Part shown: piece by piece, positions 19,422-29,559 of the stretch | How positions within the stretch are numbered: position 1 is the first letter of the stretch | How the letters are laid out: every line of letters begins with the position of its first letter | Source of the DNA: Agrobacterium tumefaciens | GTDB taxonomy: Bacteria > Pseudomonadota > Alphaproteobacteria > Rhizobiales > Rhizobiaceae | Assembly: GCF_009649785.1 (NCBI RefSeq) | Contig: NZ_WJOK01000006.1 | Span: forward strand, 186,001 to 250,000 | Length of the DNA: 64,000 bases | Direction: 5' to 3' | Program-made: the position numbers and the translations under genes | The notes under the pieces: model-generated | Databases searched by the model: none | What the model saw: only the letters and a program-made list of their open reading frames with translations | Told to the model about the DNA's origin: nothing

Positions 19422-20286
19422 GTTTTCTGACCGCACTGTCGCTGCTTTTCGGCCTCAGCAACCAGTAGCCGCGACCCGGCGCATCCAGACTCGGGCCTGC
19501 GGTCACCAGCACGCCTGCCTCGACCAGCGGATCGACCAGTCCCGCCCAGCCGAGGGCAAAACCCTGTTCGCCGATCGTCGCCTGAACCACCATGGTGTAA
19601 TTGTTGAAGCTGATGTCTCCGCTTTCGTTTTCCGCGCCTCTCAGCACGCCGAAATGCTTGAAATAGGACGCCCAGTCGAACCAGTGCGCCTGTGAGGTAT
19701 TTTCGAGGTGGATGAGTTTCAGCCGCGAAAAATCAGCCACTGTTTCTGGCGCCGACTGCTCCGCCAAAAGCGCCGGCGAGCAGACGGGCGTGACCTTCTC
19801 CGAAAGCAGCAGCACCGCGCCGTCGCCGGCATCCTGCCGCGTGCCGAAGATGATCATCACGTCGCTGTCGTGTTTGCCCTGTCCGAGCGGATCCTGCGTG
19901 GCGACGATCTGGATGTTGATGTCAGGATTGAGCGCGCGAAAACCATGCATGCGTGGGATGAGCCAGAGAGAGGAGAAGGCATAGTCCGTGTGCAGGCGGA
20001 TTGTCTGCCGCTCCTCCGTTCTGCGAAGTTGCTGGGCCAGAAGGTCGATGGCATCGACATTGCGCGAGACGATCTCGAACAGCTTTTGCCCCTCGGCCGT
20101 CAACTCGATGCCGCGATGTTTACGCCGCACCAGTGCAACGCCCAGATCGTCTTCCAGCCGGCGGATCTGATAGCTGACGGCTGGCTGGGTCAGCCGCAGG
20201 GACGCCGCCGCTGCCGTCAGGCTGCCGCGACGGGCGACCTCGGTAAAAATGCGCATCCATCCAAGATCGAGCGGCCGCTCTGTCAT
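19390..20286 (-). CDS. LysR-family regulator of choline-O-sulfate genes (298 aa)
   Basis: N-terminal winged HTH (RRGSLTAAAASLRLTQPAVS, then YQIRRLEDDLGVALV) and a LysR effector domain. It is divergent from a choline-type binding protein and choline sulfatase. LysR regulators next to betC are the rule in Proteobacteria, and its GcvA-like C-terminal pattern (HLENTSQAHWFDW, NNYTMVVQATIGEQGFALGW) fits. The effector is probably choline-O-sulfate or choline. Confidence 0.88.
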   Translation of the reverse strand: MTERPLDLGWMRIFTEVARRGSLTAAAASLRLTQPAVSYQIRRLEDDLGVALVRRKHRGIELTAEGQKLFEIVSRNVDAIDLLAQQLRRTEERQTIRLHTDYAFSSLWLIPRMHGFRALNPDINIQIVATQDPLGQGKHDSDVMIIFGTRQDAGDGAVLLLSEKVTPVCSPALLAEQSAPETVADFSRLKLIHLENTSQAHWFDWASYFKHFGVLRGAENESGDISFNNYTMVVQATIGEQGFALGWAGLVDPLVEAGVLVTAGPSLDAPGRGYWLLRPKSSDSAVRKLTGWLIDEKR

Positions 20287-20380
20287 AGAAATTCCTTATA
20301 TCAGTCATCGAAAAATACCCGCTTCACAGGCAAAAACAATGTGGTGTTCAATAAACTGGACTAATAAAAGGGGAGCCGCA

Positions 20381-21334
20381 ATGAAAACCGTTTCTCGCAT
20401 GCACCGCATCGCCGCCGGTCTGTTTTTGTCCGTGGCGGCCTTCTCCACCCCGCTTTATGCCGCCGATGATGCGGCCTGCAAGACCATTCGCCTCAGCGAT
20501 CCTGGCTGGACCGACATCACCGCCACCAATGGCCTCGCCTCGGTTCTGCTCGATGCTTTGGGGTATGAGGCTGACGTCAAGACGCTGTCGGTGCCGATCG
20601 GCTATCAGGCCATGAAAAACGGCGAGATCGACGTCTTTCTCGGCAACTGGATGCCCGCCCAGAAATCCTTCGTTGACGACCTCAACGCCGCCAAGGCGGC
20701 CGACCTGATGACGAAAAACCTTGAAGGCGCCAAGTTCACCCTGGCAGTGCCTTCCTATATGGCCGAAAAGGGCGTGAAGGATTTTTCGGATCTTGCCAAA
20801 CACGCTGACGAATTTGAAAGCAAGATTTACGGCATCGAGCCGGGCGCACCCGCCAACCAGAACATTCAGAAGATTATCGATGCCAATGATTTCGGCCTGA
20901 AGGGCTGGCAGCTTGTCGAATCCGGCGAGCAGGCGATGCTGGCGCAGGTGGAACGGGCCGGAAAAGACAAAAAGGCGGTCGTCTTCCTAGCATGGGCGCC
21001 GCACCCGATGAACGAGAAGATCGATATCGCCTATCTCTCCGGCGGTGACGCCTATTTCGGCCCGAATTTCGGTGGCGCCGAGGTCTATACGCTTGCCCGT
21101 ACCGGCTGGCCGCAGAAATGCCCGAATGCGGCGACGCTTTTCAAGAACCTCAAATTCGATATCGGCATGGAAAATGCCCTGATGGGTTCCATTCTCGGTG
21201 GCGAGGATTCCAAGGCGGCGGCAGCGACGTGGCTGAAGGCCAATCCGACATCGCTGGATGGCTGGCTGCAGGGCGTTACCACGCTGGATGGCAAGCCGGG
21301 TGCGGATGCCGTCAAAGGCAAGCTTGGCCTCTGA
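20381..21334 (+). CDS. choX: Choline/betaine-type periplasmic binding protein, ChoX-like (317 aa)
   Basis: Signal peptide MKTVSRMHRIAAGLFLSVAA ending at YAADD, then an OpuAC-type fold: IRLSDPGWTDITATNGLA, LGYEADVKTLSVPIGYQAMK, EIDVFLGNWMPAQ, and VFLAWAPHPMNEKIDIAYLSG. The Trp residues in DPGW, GNWMP and AWAPHP would form the aromatic cage for a trimethylammonium group. GGGGAG is placed well before ATG 20381. No permease or ATPase gene follows, so it must share a membrane complex encoded elsewhere or serve choline-O-sulfate delivery to one. It is immediately upstream of betC. Confidence 0.88.
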   Translation: MKTVSRMHRIAAGLFLSVAAFSTPLYAADDAACKTIRLSDPGWTDITATNGLASVLLDALGYEADVKTLSVPIGYQAMKNGEIDVFLGNWMPAQKSFVDDLNAAKAADLMTKNLEGAKFTLAVPSYMAEKGVKDFSDLAKHADEFESKIYGIEPGAPANQNIQKIIDANDFGLKGWQLVESGEQAMLAQVERAGKDKKAVVFLAWAPHPMNEKIDIAYLSGGDAYFGPNFGGAEVYTLARTGWPQKCPNAATLFKNLKFDIGMENALMGSILGGEDSKAAAATWLKANPTSLDGWLQGVTTLDGKPGADAVKGKLGL

Positions 21335-21348
21335 GACTGTAGGGTGAA

Positions 21349-22863
21349 ATGCCGCGTCCCAATATCCTGATTCTGATGGCCGACCAGTTCAACGGGACGT
21401 TTTTTCCCGATGGCCCGGCCGATTTTCTCCACGCGCCACATCTGAAAGCGTTGGCGGAGCGGTCTGTCCGTTTCGCCAATACCTATACGGCAAGTCCGCT
21501 TTGCGCGCCGGCCCGGGCTTCGTTCATGTCCGGTCAATTGCCCAGCCGGACGCGGGTTTACGATAATGCCGCCGAATTCGCGTCGGATATTCCGACCTAT
21601 GCGCATCACCTGCGGGCAGCTGGTTATTACACCGGCCTTTCCGGAAAGATGCATTTTGTCGGACCGGACCAGCTTCACGGCTTCGAAGAGCGTCTGACGA
21701 CGGATATTTATCCGGCGGATTTCGGTTGGACGCCTGATTATACCAAGCCGGGCGAGCGGATCGACTGGTGGTATCACAATCTCGGTTCGGTCACCGGCGC
21801 GGGCGTTGCCGAAATCACCAATCAGATGGAATATGACGATGAGGTTGCCTATCACGCAACCCGCAAGCTCTACGATCTGTCGCGCCGGCTCGATGACCGC
21901 CCATGGTGCCTGACCGTCAGCTTCACCCATCCGCATGACCCGTATGTGGCACGGCGGAAATTCTGGGATCTCTATGAGGATTGCCCGGCGCTCGATCCGC
22001 AGATAGGGGCGCTTCCCTTCGAGCAGCAGGATCCGCATTCAAAACGGTTGCTGGAAGCCTGTGATCATCAGGCCTTCGATATTTCACCCGACGAGATACG
22101 CCGGGCGCGGCGCGGTTATTTCGCCAATATCTCCTATATCGATGAGAAGGTCGGCGAAATTCTCGACGTATTGAAGGCGACGCGGATGGAGGAGGACACG
22201 ATCATCCTGTTCCTCTCCGACCATGGCGATATGCTGGGCGAGCGCGGCCTGTGGTTCAAGATGTGCTTTTTCGAGGGTTCGGCCCGCGTGCCCTTGATGA
22301 TCGCAGCACCCGGCTGGAAACCGGCGCTTATCGACGCGCCGGTTTCGACGCTGGATGTCACACCGACGCTATGCGGTCTGGCGGGCCTCGATATTACCTC
22401 ACTGAAACGCTGGACGGATGGCGAAGACCTTGCGGCTTTGGCTGCAGGAACAGGCGAGCGTGGGCCGGTGCCGATGGAATATGCCGCCGAAGGTTCGATT
22501 GCGCCACTCGTCGCCATCAGGGATGGCCGTTACAAGCTCTCAGTCTGCGAAGCGGATCCGCCGTTGCTCTACGACCTCGAGACGGATCCAGAAGAGCAGA
22601 TAAACCTTGCCGGCAATCCTGAATTCGCTGATGTGCTGTCATCGCTTTCGGCTGAAATCGGCCGACGCTGGCAGCTGCCCGTTTTCGACGCATCGGTGCG
22701 GGAAAGTCAGGCGCGGCGCTGGGTGGTCTACAAGGCGCTGCGAAACGGCGCCTATTTCCCGTGGGATTATCAGCCGTTGCAGAAAGCCTCGGAACGCTAC
22801 ATGCGCAACCACATGGACTTGAACGTGCTGGAAGAAAACCAGCGTTTTCCACGCGGGGAATAA
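21349..22863 (+). CDS. betC: Choline sulfatase (504 aa)
   Basis: A type I sulfatase: metal Asp in LILMADQ and formylglycine motif CAPAR with Cys52 in SPLCAPARASFMSG. Metal and substrate residues are in SHGD-like LSDHGDMLGERGLW. The C-terminal extension ending NHMDLNVLEENQRFPRGE is characteristic of choline sulfatases. It hydrolyses choline-O-sulfate to choline and sulfate in the cytoplasm, feeding glycine-betaine synthesis and sulfur supply. The gene starts 14 bp after the binding-protein gene and converges with the PfkB kinase gene. Confidence 0.95.
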   Translation: MPRPNILILMADQFNGTFFPDGPADFLHAPHLKALAERSVRFANTYTASPLCAPARASFMSGQLPSRTRVYDNAAEFASDIPTYAHHLRAAGYYTGLSGKMHFVGPDQLHGFEERLTTDIYPADFGWTPDYTKPGERIDWWYHNLGSVTGAGVAEITNQMEYDDEVAYHATRKLYDLSRRLDDRPWCLTVSFTHPHDPYVARRKFWDLYEDCPALDPQIGALPFEQQDPHSKRLLEACDHQAFDISPDEIRRARRGYFANISYIDEKVGEILDVLKATRMEEDTIILFLSDHGDMLGERGLWFKMCFFEGSARVPLMIAAPGWKPALIDAPVSTLDVTPTLCGLAGLDITSLKRWTDGEDLAALAAGTGERGPVPMEYAAEGSIAPLVAIRDGRYKLSVCEADPPLLYDLETDPEEQINLAGNPEFADVLSSLSAEIGRRWQLPVFDASVRESQARRWVVYKALRNGAYFPWDYQPLQKASERYMRNHMDLNVLEENQRFPRGE

Positions 22864-22875
22864 CGCTGGCATGGA

Positions 22876-23775
22876 TTATGCGGCGGCGTTCGTTCTCGGC
22901 GCGCCGCCCGTGGCCTGCACGGCAAGGCTACCCGCCGCGACGCCTGCCTCAAGGCATTGCTTCTCGTCCGCCTGCCGAAGCCAGGCATCGATGAAACCGG
23001 CATTGAAGGCATCACCCGCGCCCGTCGTGTCGACGACGGGTACCTTCTTCGCCGCCGCATGGTGTAGGCCTGTCTGCGAGGACACCCAGGCGCCCTCTGC
23101 CCCGCCTTTCAGGGCGACGACAGGAAACGACCCCGACAAGGCTCTTGCCGCCGACTCAGGGTCAGAATGGCCTGTGATCGCCTCGGCTTCTTCGAGGTTG
23201 GGCAAAAACACGTCGACGCCATCACACGCCTTGAGCAAGCCTTTGTCATAAATCAGCGAGGCATCCCAGCTGGGATCGAGCGAGACGGACAGTCCGCTGT
23301 CCCTGGCGCGGGCGACGAGATCGGGGATTTCGTGCAGCGTGGCGAATTCTGCGATGTGCAGATGGCCGGCCCCGTTCCACGAAAAGGCGGAATCAAGGGT
23401 CGATGGCCGGGCAATACCGGCGCGCCGTGTCAAAAACGCCCTGTCATGGCCAACCACCGTCGCGACGGTGACTTGCGGGCCCGCATCTGCCGAGTGTTCC
23501 ACAAATTGCAGGTCTACACCGCTTTGCTGCATTTTCTCGCCGATGGCGCGTGAGAAGGTGTCGGTGCCGAGCCTTGCCAGCAGCGTGGCCGTGCGGCCGA
23601 TATGGGCGAAATGCGCAGCCGCAATGAAAGCCCCGCCACCGGCGGCGATTTCCATGTCGCTGGCAAACAGCTCCCGTCCGAGCACCGGCAATTCGTCAAG
23701 CCCGGTGAAAATGAGGTCGCAATAGATCCGGCCGATACTGATGACCGCTGACTTTTCCGTGTCTGTCGTCATCAT
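22876..23775 (-). CDS. PfkB-family carbohydrate kinase (299 aa)
   Basis: Ribokinase fold with N-terminal [17 protein letters not shown] substrate site and the PfkB signature [13 protein letters not shown] holding the catalytic Asp. The start (MM at 23775/23772) overlaps the ABC ATPase stop as ATGATGA, so it is the last gene of the minus-strand operon. It presumably phosphorylates the sugar part of the imported compound, or a nucleoside-like substrate. The longer frame to 23841 lies inside the ATPase gene and is rejected. Confidence 0.88.
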   Translation of the reverse strand: MMTTDTEKSAVISIGRIYCDLIFTGLDELPVLGRELFASDMEIAAGGGAFIAAAHFAHIGRTATLLARLGTDTFSRAIGEKMQQSGVDLQFVEHSADAGPQVTVATVVGHDRAFLTRRAGIARPSTLDSAFSWNGAGHLHIAEFATLHEIPDLVARARDSGLSVSLDPSWDASLIYDKGLLKACDGVDVFLPNLEEAEAITGHSDPESAARALSGSFPVVALKGGAEGAWVSSQTGLHHAAAKKVPVVDTTGAGDAFNAGFIDAWLRQADEKQCLEAGVAAGSLAVQATGGAPRTNAAA

Positions 23776-24812
23776 GCGCGGCCCAGAAGCTTTTCCGTCT
23801 TGGCATCGAAAAGATAGAGCGCGCCTGCCTGCGCCTCGCATTGCAAGCGGCTACCCACCGTGGGAATGGCCTTGCCCCTTGCTGTCGCGATGACCGAGGT
23901 CGTGGGCGTGTCCAGATGAACCAGCGTTTCCGGGCCGAGCGGCTCCACGGCTGTCACTGTTCCCTCCAGCGAGAAGGACCCTTGAGTTGTCTCGCCTTCT
24001 CCAACCAGCAGATCATGGGGGCGAATGCCAATCAGCAGATCGCCATCGGCAGACTGTGTAACGCTGTTCGTCGTTCTTTTGCCCCGCAGCAGGTTCATCG
24101 ATGGGCTGCCGATGAAACGCGCAGTGAAGACGTCCACCGGCGTCTCGTAAAGTTCCGAGGGCGTACCGACCTGCAGGATATGGCCGTCCTTCATCACGAC
24201 AATCCGATCGGCCATGGTCATGGCTTCCACCTGATCGTGAGTGACGTAGACGGTGGTTGTCTTAAGACGTTGGTGCAAGCGCTTGATTTCAATGCGCATC
24301 TGCGATCTCAACTGGGCGTCGAGATTGGACAGCGGCTCATCGAAAAGGAAGGCTGAGGGATCGCGCACCATGGCGCGGCCGATGGCGACGCGCTGCCTCT
24401 GTCCGCCTGACAAAGCCGCGGGCCGACGGTCGAGCAATGCCTCAAGTCCGAGCACCCGACCGGCCTCCTCGATACGCCGGTTCTTTTCCGCCTTGTCGAG
24501 CTTTGAGGTATAGAGCCCGAAGCCGATGTTCTGGCGAACCGTCATATGCGGGTAGATCGCATAGTTCTGGAAGACCATGGCGATGTTGCGCTGTTTCGGT
24601 TCTTTCTCGTTGACGACGTTTCCGGCAATTTTCAGCGTTCCGCCCGAAATCTCTTCCAGACCCGCGATCATTCTGAGTGTCGTGGATTTGCCGCAGCCGG
24701 AAGGGCCAACGAATACGACGAATTCGCCGTCTTCAATGGCAAGGTCGATGCCTTTGACTGCCTCCACCTTGCCGTAGCGCTTTACGAGTTGATTGAGTTC
24801 GATTGTCGCCAT
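23772..24812 (-). CDS. Sugar ABC transporter ATPase, UgpC/MalK type (346 aa)
   Basis: Walker [11 protein letters not shown]-loop [13 protein letters not shown], signature LSGGQRQR, Walker [12 protein letters not shown] and switch TVYVTHD, followed by the C-terminal regulatory TOBE-type domain (about 240-346: [12 protein letters not shown]). This is the energy-coupling subunit for the carbohydrate importer encoded upstream. One base overlaps the lyase gene, and four bases the kinase gene. Confidence 0.95.
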   Translation of the reverse strand: MATIELNQLVKRYGKVEAVKGIDLAIEDGEFVVFVGPSGCGKSTTLRMIAGLEEISGGTLKIAGNVVNEKEPKQRNIAMVFQNYAIYPHMTVRQNIGFGLYTSKLDKAEKNRRIEEAGRVLGLEALLDRRPAALSGGQRQRVAIGRAMVRDPSAFLFDEPLSNLDAQLRSQMRIEIKRLHQRLKTTTVYVTHDQVEAMTMADRIVVMKDGHILQVGTPSELYETPVDVFTARFIGSPSMNLLRGKRTTNSVTQSADGDLLIGIRPHDLLVGEGETTQGSFSLEGTVTAVEPLGPETLVHLDTPTTSVIATARGKAIPTVGSRLQCEAQAGALYLFDAKTEKLLGRA

Positions 24813-26326
24813 TATCGCGCTCCCGTCAGGGCGGTAAATTTCTCTGCAAGCTCAGCGGCTTTTGTCGCTGCGTAGTCGGCGGATCGCTGGGCTTCTGCTT
24901 CAAACGCAGCAAGTTTGTCGCGATAGGCCGTAATCGCCTCGCGCATCGGCTCCGGGGCAGGGCCGCCGAAGCGGCTGCGCACGGCGACAAAGTGCTCGGG
25001 CGAGACGATCTGCCTGAACTTTTCCTCATCGACACTGGTCTCGCGTCCTGCCAGTTCCTCGAACGCCCTGCGGAACGGCTGGTAACCGTCGTTCGGCAGG
25101 TCGCCCTTCAGCGCGACAACGCTTTTGGCGACGGTTGCGGCAATTTCATGGGCCTGGCGGAATGACAGGTCTTCGATGCGGACAAGAGAATCTGCCAGTT
25201 CCGTGATGGTGATGCAGGAACGGCGAATATTCTGGTCGACCCTTTCCGGATCGATACTGATCTTGCCGACAAGGCTGGCAAGGAGATCGAGCACCCGGCC
25301 GGCAGAGGCGAAGGCTTCGTAACCCATGCCCTGGGTTTCGCCCTCGCTGTCGTTCATGTCGGTGAAGGGCGTGTTGTGCATCACGTCGAGCATGGTCCTT
25401 GCCCGCCCGAATGTCTGGCTAGCAAGGTGGCGCAGATGTTCGATCGGGACCGGGTTTCGTTTCTGCGGCATGATCGACGAAATCTGCACCAGCGAATTCG
25501 GTACGTAGATCTGCCCGACTTCGAAACTCGTCCAGAACTGGAAGTCCTGAATGAGCCTGCCGAGATGCAGGAACATCAATTCGATGGCGCCATAGGTCGC
25601 TGTTGTATAGTCGACGGCGGCGATGCAGGAATAGGAATTGCGCAAGGGTGCCGCAAAGCCGAGAAGTTCGGCGACACGTGCCCGGTCGATGGGAAAGCCA
25701 GACGTGGTGATGGCCGCAGCGCCCATGGGTGAGAGATCGACGATGCGCCGGGCCTCAGTGAAGCGGTCAATATCCCGGATCAGCACTTCGATGGCGGCGG
25801 AAAGATAGTGGCCGAAGGTGGTGGGCTGGGCCGGTTGTCCGTGCGTATAGGCGACGATCAACGTCTTTTCATTGCGCTCGGCGGCGTCGATCAGAGCGGC
25901 CAGCAGACGCCGCGCCTTGGCAGTGAGCGTGTCGATCTTGTCTTTCAGGCCGATTTTGAAAAGCGTGTGATCGATGTCGTTGCGCGAGCGTGCCGTGTGC
26001 AGGCGGCCTGCCACATCGACACCGATGCGGGCTTTCAGCTCCTTTTCGATCAGGAAGAAGAAATCCTCGACCTCGCCGGTATAGACCAGCTCCGACGGAT
26101 TGATGGTCCTGTCGATGTCATCAAGCGCTCCGGCGATTTTTGCTGCCGTGTCCGCATCGAGAATGTCGGTCTCGCGCAGCATGACCAGATGGGCGCGGTC
26201 GATGCGGCGGAAACCGTCGACATGGTGGTTCTTGGCGCCATCGAAAAGCGGACGCAGCACGGTTTCCTTGTAAACTGGGTCGGGAAACTTGCTGGTATCC
26301 GACAGGCGCGGGTTCATATCGGCCAT
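24812..26326 (-). CDS. Argininosuccinate-lyase-like C-N lyase in a sugar-uptake operon (504 aa)
   Basis: Aspartase/fumarase superfamily, argininosuccinate lyase branch: [10 protein letters not shown] (residues 110-119), His162 in [15 protein letters not shown], and the signature [10 protein letters not shown] (283-292) with catalytic Ser284. Such enzymes eliminate fumarate from N-substituted aspartates. Compared with biosynthetic ArgH, the substrate loops differ: GRSRNDQ is ARSRNDI and THLQ is THGQ. It sits between permease and ATPase genes of a carbohydrate importer, so it probably acts on an imported aspartyl conjugate rather than in arginine synthesis. EDDS or iminodisuccinate lyases are relatives that act this way. 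Function is inference; family is firm. Confidence 0.85.
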   Translation of the reverse strand: MADMNPRLSDTSKFPDPVYKETVLRPLFDGAKNHHVDGFRRIDRAHLVMLRETDILDADTAAKIAGALDDIDRTINPSELVYTGEVEDFFFLIEKELKARIGVDVAGRLHTARSRNDIDHTLFKIGLKDKIDTLTAKARRLLAALIDAAERNEKTLIVAYTHGQPAQPTTFGHYLSAAIEVLIRDIDRFTEARRIVDLSPMGAAAITTSGFPIDRARVAELLGFAAPLRNSYSCIAAVDYTTATYGAIELMFLHLGRLIQDFQFWTSFEVGQIYVPNSLVQISSIMPQKRNPVPIEHLRHLASQTFGRARTMLDVMHNTPFTDMNDSEGETQGMGYEAFASAGRVLDLLASLVGKISIDPERVDQNIRRSCITITELADSLVRIEDLSFRQAHEIAATVAKSVVALKGDLPNDGYQPFRRAFEELAGRETSVDEEKFRQIVSPEHFVAVRSRFGGPAPEPMREAITAYRDKLAAFEAEAQRSADYAATKAAELAEKFTALTGAR

Positions 26327-26330
26327 GATG

Positions 26331-27173
26331 TTATCCTTTCAGGCCTGCCAGCATCACACCGCGAACGATGTAGCGTTGCAGGACGATGAAGACGATAAGG
26401 GTTGGGATGGTCGCAATGGCAGCGCCGGTCATGATCATTTCCCACTGGATCTGTTGTTCCACCGCAAAGCTCGATAGGCCGACGGGCAGCGTGTACAGCT
26501 CCTTGCTGGTAGTCACGATCAGGGGCCAGAAGAATGCTGTCCAGTTGCCGAGGAAGGTGAAGATTGCAAGCGCCGAAAGGGCAGGCGTCACCAGCGGCAG
26601 GGCTACCTTCCACCAGATCTGGAATTCGTTCAGCCCGTCGACACGCGCTGCCTCCAGGAAGTCATTCGGAACCGTCTCAAAGAACTGCTTCATCAGGAAG
26701 GTGCCGAAGGCCGTCATCATTCCCGGGAACATGATGCCCCAGTAGCTGTCGAGCCAGCCAAGCTGGCTGGACATCAGATACCAGGGGATAACAAGCATTT
26801 CGGTCGGGATCATCAGCGTGGAAAGGATCGCGAGGAAGATGAAGTAGCGACCGCGAAACTCGAATTTGGCCAGCGTATAACCGACCAGACTGTCGAAGAA
26901 GCAGTTGGAGATGGTGACGATAACCGCAACGAACATCGAGTTGAAGAACCAGCGGAGAAAACGGCCGTCGGCCATGACAGTCATGTAATTCGCAAGCGTC
27001 GGTGCTGCGGGAATGAGCCTGAGATCATAGACCTGATCCGCGGTCTTGAACGAGGTCGAAAACATGAAGAGCAGCGGCGAAATCATGATCAGGCCGCCGA
27101 TGAACAGCAGCGTCCAGGCAAGGATGCGGCCGGGGCGGACGCGGGCGTGGGAGAGTGGCAACGCTTCGCTCAT
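26331..27173 (-). CDS. Sugar ABC transporter permease, MalG type (280 aa)
   Basis: Six predicted helices. The EAA loop is EAARVDGLNEFQIWWKVALP, which contacts the ATPase. The start MSEALPLSHARV at 27173 overlaps the stop of the upstream permease by 4 bp; the longer frame to 27458 lies within that gene and is rejected. It forms the channel with the MalF-type partner. Confidence 0.94.
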   Translation of the reverse strand: MSEALPLSHARVRPGRILAWTLLFIGGLIMISPLLFMFSTSFKTADQVYDLRLIPAAPTLANYMTVMADGRFLRWFFNSMFVAVIVTISNCFFDSLVGYTLAKFEFRGRYFIFLAILSTLMIPTEMLVIPWYLMSSQLGWLDSYWGIMFPGMMTAFGTFLMKQFFETVPNDFLEAARVDGLNEFQIWWKVALPLVTPALSALAIFTFLGNWTAFFWPLIVTTSKELYTLPVGLSSFAVEQQIQWEMIMTGAAIATIPTLIVFIVLQRYIVRGVMLAGLKG

Positions 27174-28111
27174 TTCTTTTCCCTCAGAACCCAGAGCTGG
27201 ACCAGCGACACGACAAGAAGAATGGTGAACAGGACAACCGTCTGCGCAGCGGCATAACCCATCGCATAAGAATTGAACGCGGTCTGGTAGATCATCAGCA
27301 CCAGCGGTTTGGTTGAGCCGAGCGGTCCACCCGGATCGTTGGTGGTCATGTTGTAGACCTGATCGAAAATGCGCAGGAACCCGATTGAGGAGAAGACGAC
27401 CAGGAAAACGGTGGTTGGTTTCAGGAGCGGCAGCGTGATCTTTCGAAGGATCGCCCATTCGCCAAGTCCGTCGATGCGCGCGGCCTCATAAAATGTCGTC
27501 GGAATGGAGCGCAGGCCCGCCATGAAGATAATGATCTGGAAACCAAGCCCCGCCCAGATGGACGTCACCATGACCGAATAAAGCGCCTGATCGGTGGAAC
27601 GGATGAACGGCTGCTGGGGAATTCCGATCATGCCAAGCACGTCGTTGATGATGCCGATCGGCGGCGGCTGATAGAACCAGCGCCAGACCCATGCCATTGC
27701 TGCTGCCGTCGTCAGATAGGGCAGGAAATAAAGCGCGCGGATGAAACCGTGCAGGATGCGCACCCGATCCAGATAAAAGGCGATGACGAAAGCCAGAACC
27801 AGACTGATGGGCGTGCCGACGATGAGATAGGTGAAGGTGTTCTTGAAAACCTTCCAGAATTGCGGATCCTTGAACAGCTTGACGTAATTGGCAACGCCGA
27901 TGAACTTTGCCGGGCGCAGCAGGTCCCAGTTGGTGAAGGACAACCAGAAGGCCTGCAACGTCGGGTAAAAACGGATGATGCTGTAAAACAGGATCGGGAT
28001 AGCAAGAAAGCTCCAGATCCACACAAGCCGCTTCGTGCGCATGGAAAAGCGATCCCCGAAGGAGCCGCCGGGACGGCCGGATGCCGCCCCCTGTTGATCG
28101 ATCGCTGTCAT
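27170..28111 (-). CDS. Sugar ABC transporter permease, MalF/UgpA type (313 aa)
   Basis: A CUT1-family permease with N-terminal cytoplasmic tail, six helices and the EAA loop EAARIDGLGEWAILRKITLP. The periplasmic part after TM1, SFTNWDLLRPAKFIGVANYV, is typical of UgpA-like subunits. It follows the binding-protein gene by 16 bp. Confidence 0.94.
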   Translation of the reverse strand: MTAIDQQGAASGRPGGSFGDRFSMRTKRLVWIWSFLAIPILFYSIIRFYPTLQAFWLSFTNWDLLRPAKFIGVANYVKLFKDPQFWKVFKNTFTYLIVGTPISLVLAFVIAFYLDRVRILHGFIRALYFLPYLTTAAAMAWVWRWFYQPPPIGIINDVLGMIGIPQQPFIRSTDQALYSVMVTSIWAGLGFQIIIFMAGLRSIPTTFYEAARIDGLGEWAILRKITLPLLKPTTVFLVVFSSIGFLRIFDQVYNMTTNDPGGPLGSTKPLVLMIYQTAFNSYAMGYAAAQTVVLFTILLVVSLVQLWVLREKK

Positions 28112-28127
28112 GATTGGACCTGCGGTT

Positions 28128-29381
28128 TTACGGTTTGGCCGCGTCGATGATTTCCTGCTCGGCGCTGGCGGCCTGCTTGATGGACTCCTCGACGGATTGA
28201 CCCTCGAGCAAAATCCGGTTCGTCATGTCGATGGCGTTCTGCCGCTGGGCTGCCTCATCCATGAACCGTGTCGTATGGGCGTATTCGAGACCCTTCAGGA
28301 ACGGTGCATAGATCGGGTCTTTCAGGTTCTCCTCGGTCAACGCCGCAGATCGCCGCGCCGGCAACTCGCCAACCGTCTTCAGCCAGATCGCCATGGCTTC
28401 CGGTGAGGAGATGTAAGCGAGGAATTTCTTCGACGCTTCCAGTTCTTCACCGGTTGTCTTGGCGCTGATGCCATTGGCGAAATAGCTGGCATAGTTGGAG
28501 CGGATATTCTTGTCGTTGGTGGGAAGCTCGGTCACGCCCCACTCAAAGTCCTTGATGGTTCTGAAAGATCCAAGCCTGAACGTGCCGTCGATGGTCATGC
28601 CTGCCTTGCCCGCACGGAAGGCAGCCTGGCCTTCGTCCATGAAGCCCACCTGACCGATCTTCTTTTCAAGCTGCAGGCTCGTATAGAACTTCAGCGCCTG
28701 GATGCCCGCCTCGCTGTCATAGGTGACTTTCTGGTCGTTGTCGGTGTAGGGCTCGCCGCCATATTGGCGGATAAGAACTTCGCGCCACCATTGGTGGTCC
28801 TGACCGCCCATATCGAGCGTGGAGCCTGCAACGGTGAGGTTTCCAGCGGCATCGTGCTTGGCGATCTTTTCCGCCGCGGCAACAAATTCGTCCAGCGTCT
28901 TCGGCGGATTGGCGGCGTCGAGGCCGGCTTCCGTGAAGAGCTTCTTGTTGTAGAAAAGTGCGAGCGAGCGAACCGCCGTCGGCAGGCCGTAATAATCGTC
29001 GCCGCGCTTCATGGCGCCGACGATGGGGAAAAATTCGCTTTCGATCTTGTCATGCGGGAAAGCGTCGGTCGGCAGCGGCTGCAAGATACCGCCGGCTGCA
29101 AACTTGTCGAGCCAGCCGTAGAAGAGCTGCATCACGTCAGGGCCTTTACCGGACATGTTGGCGGCAATCACTCGCGTCTGGTAGTCGGCATAAGGGAAGG
29201 TCACCTGTTTGACGGTGATATCCGGATTGGCCTTCTGAAACTCGGCGATAAGCTCGTCCATCGCTTTGACGCGTGTGTCGAAGACATATTGCCAATATTC
29301 GATTTCAACCGCCTGCGCGGCGTTGAATGCAAATGTGCTGAAACCGGCGACCAAGCCGGCGAACAAAGTTGCCCTGCGCAT
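28128..29381 (-). CDS. Sugar ABC transporter extracellular binding protein (417 aa)
   Basis: Signal peptide MRRATLFAGLVAGFSTFAFN with cleavage near AQA, then a family-1 (MalE/UgpB) solute-binding fold: YWQYVFDTRVKAMDELIAEF, GKGPDVMQLFYGWL, PTAVRSLALFYNKKLF. The start at 29381 is chosen because TGGAGG lies 5 nt before it; an ATG four codons upstream has its site too close. It is the first gene of the minus-strand operon (binding protein, two permeases, lyase, ATPase, kinase), divergent from the ROK regulator. Ligand unknown. Confidence 0.93.
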   Translation of the reverse strand: MRRATLFAGLVAGFSTFAFNAAQAVEIEYWQYVFDTRVKAMDELIAEFQKANPDITVKQVTFPYADYQTRVIAANMSGKGPDVMQLFYGWLDKFAAGGILQPLPTDAFPHDKIESEFFPIVGAMKRGDDYYGLPTAVRSLALFYNKKLFTEAGLDAANPPKTLDEFVAAAEKIAKHDAAGNLTVAGSTLDMGGQDHQWWREVLIRQYGGEPYTDNDQKVTYDSEAGIQALKFYTSLQLEKKIGQVGFMDEGQAAFRAGKAGMTIDGTFRLGSFRTIKDFEWGVTELPTNDKNIRSNYASYFANGISAKTTGEELEASKKFLAYISSPEAMAIWLKTVGELPARRSAALTEENLKDPIYAPFLKGLEYAHTTRFMDEAAQRQNAIDMTNRILLEGQSVEESIKQAASAEQEIIDAAKP

Positions 29382-29559
29382 GTAAGCCTCCATTTTCTCC
29401 GCCCGGTCTTCCGGATGCGGAGTGATCGTTCCCTTTATCCGCGCTTTCGCGCGCGCTCATCGATTTGCCGGCAGCGGGATTTTTACGCGTTCCGCCCCTT
29501 GCAATTCTGACCCCCGGTCGCTCTCTACGGTTCTCTGAAGGCGAGCATTTGTCAATAAC

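Noticed and set aside
24812-26326. Calling this gene argH of arginine biosynthesis
   Set aside because: It is embedded in a sugar ABC operon and has changed substrate-loop residues; family retained, pathway assignment withheld.
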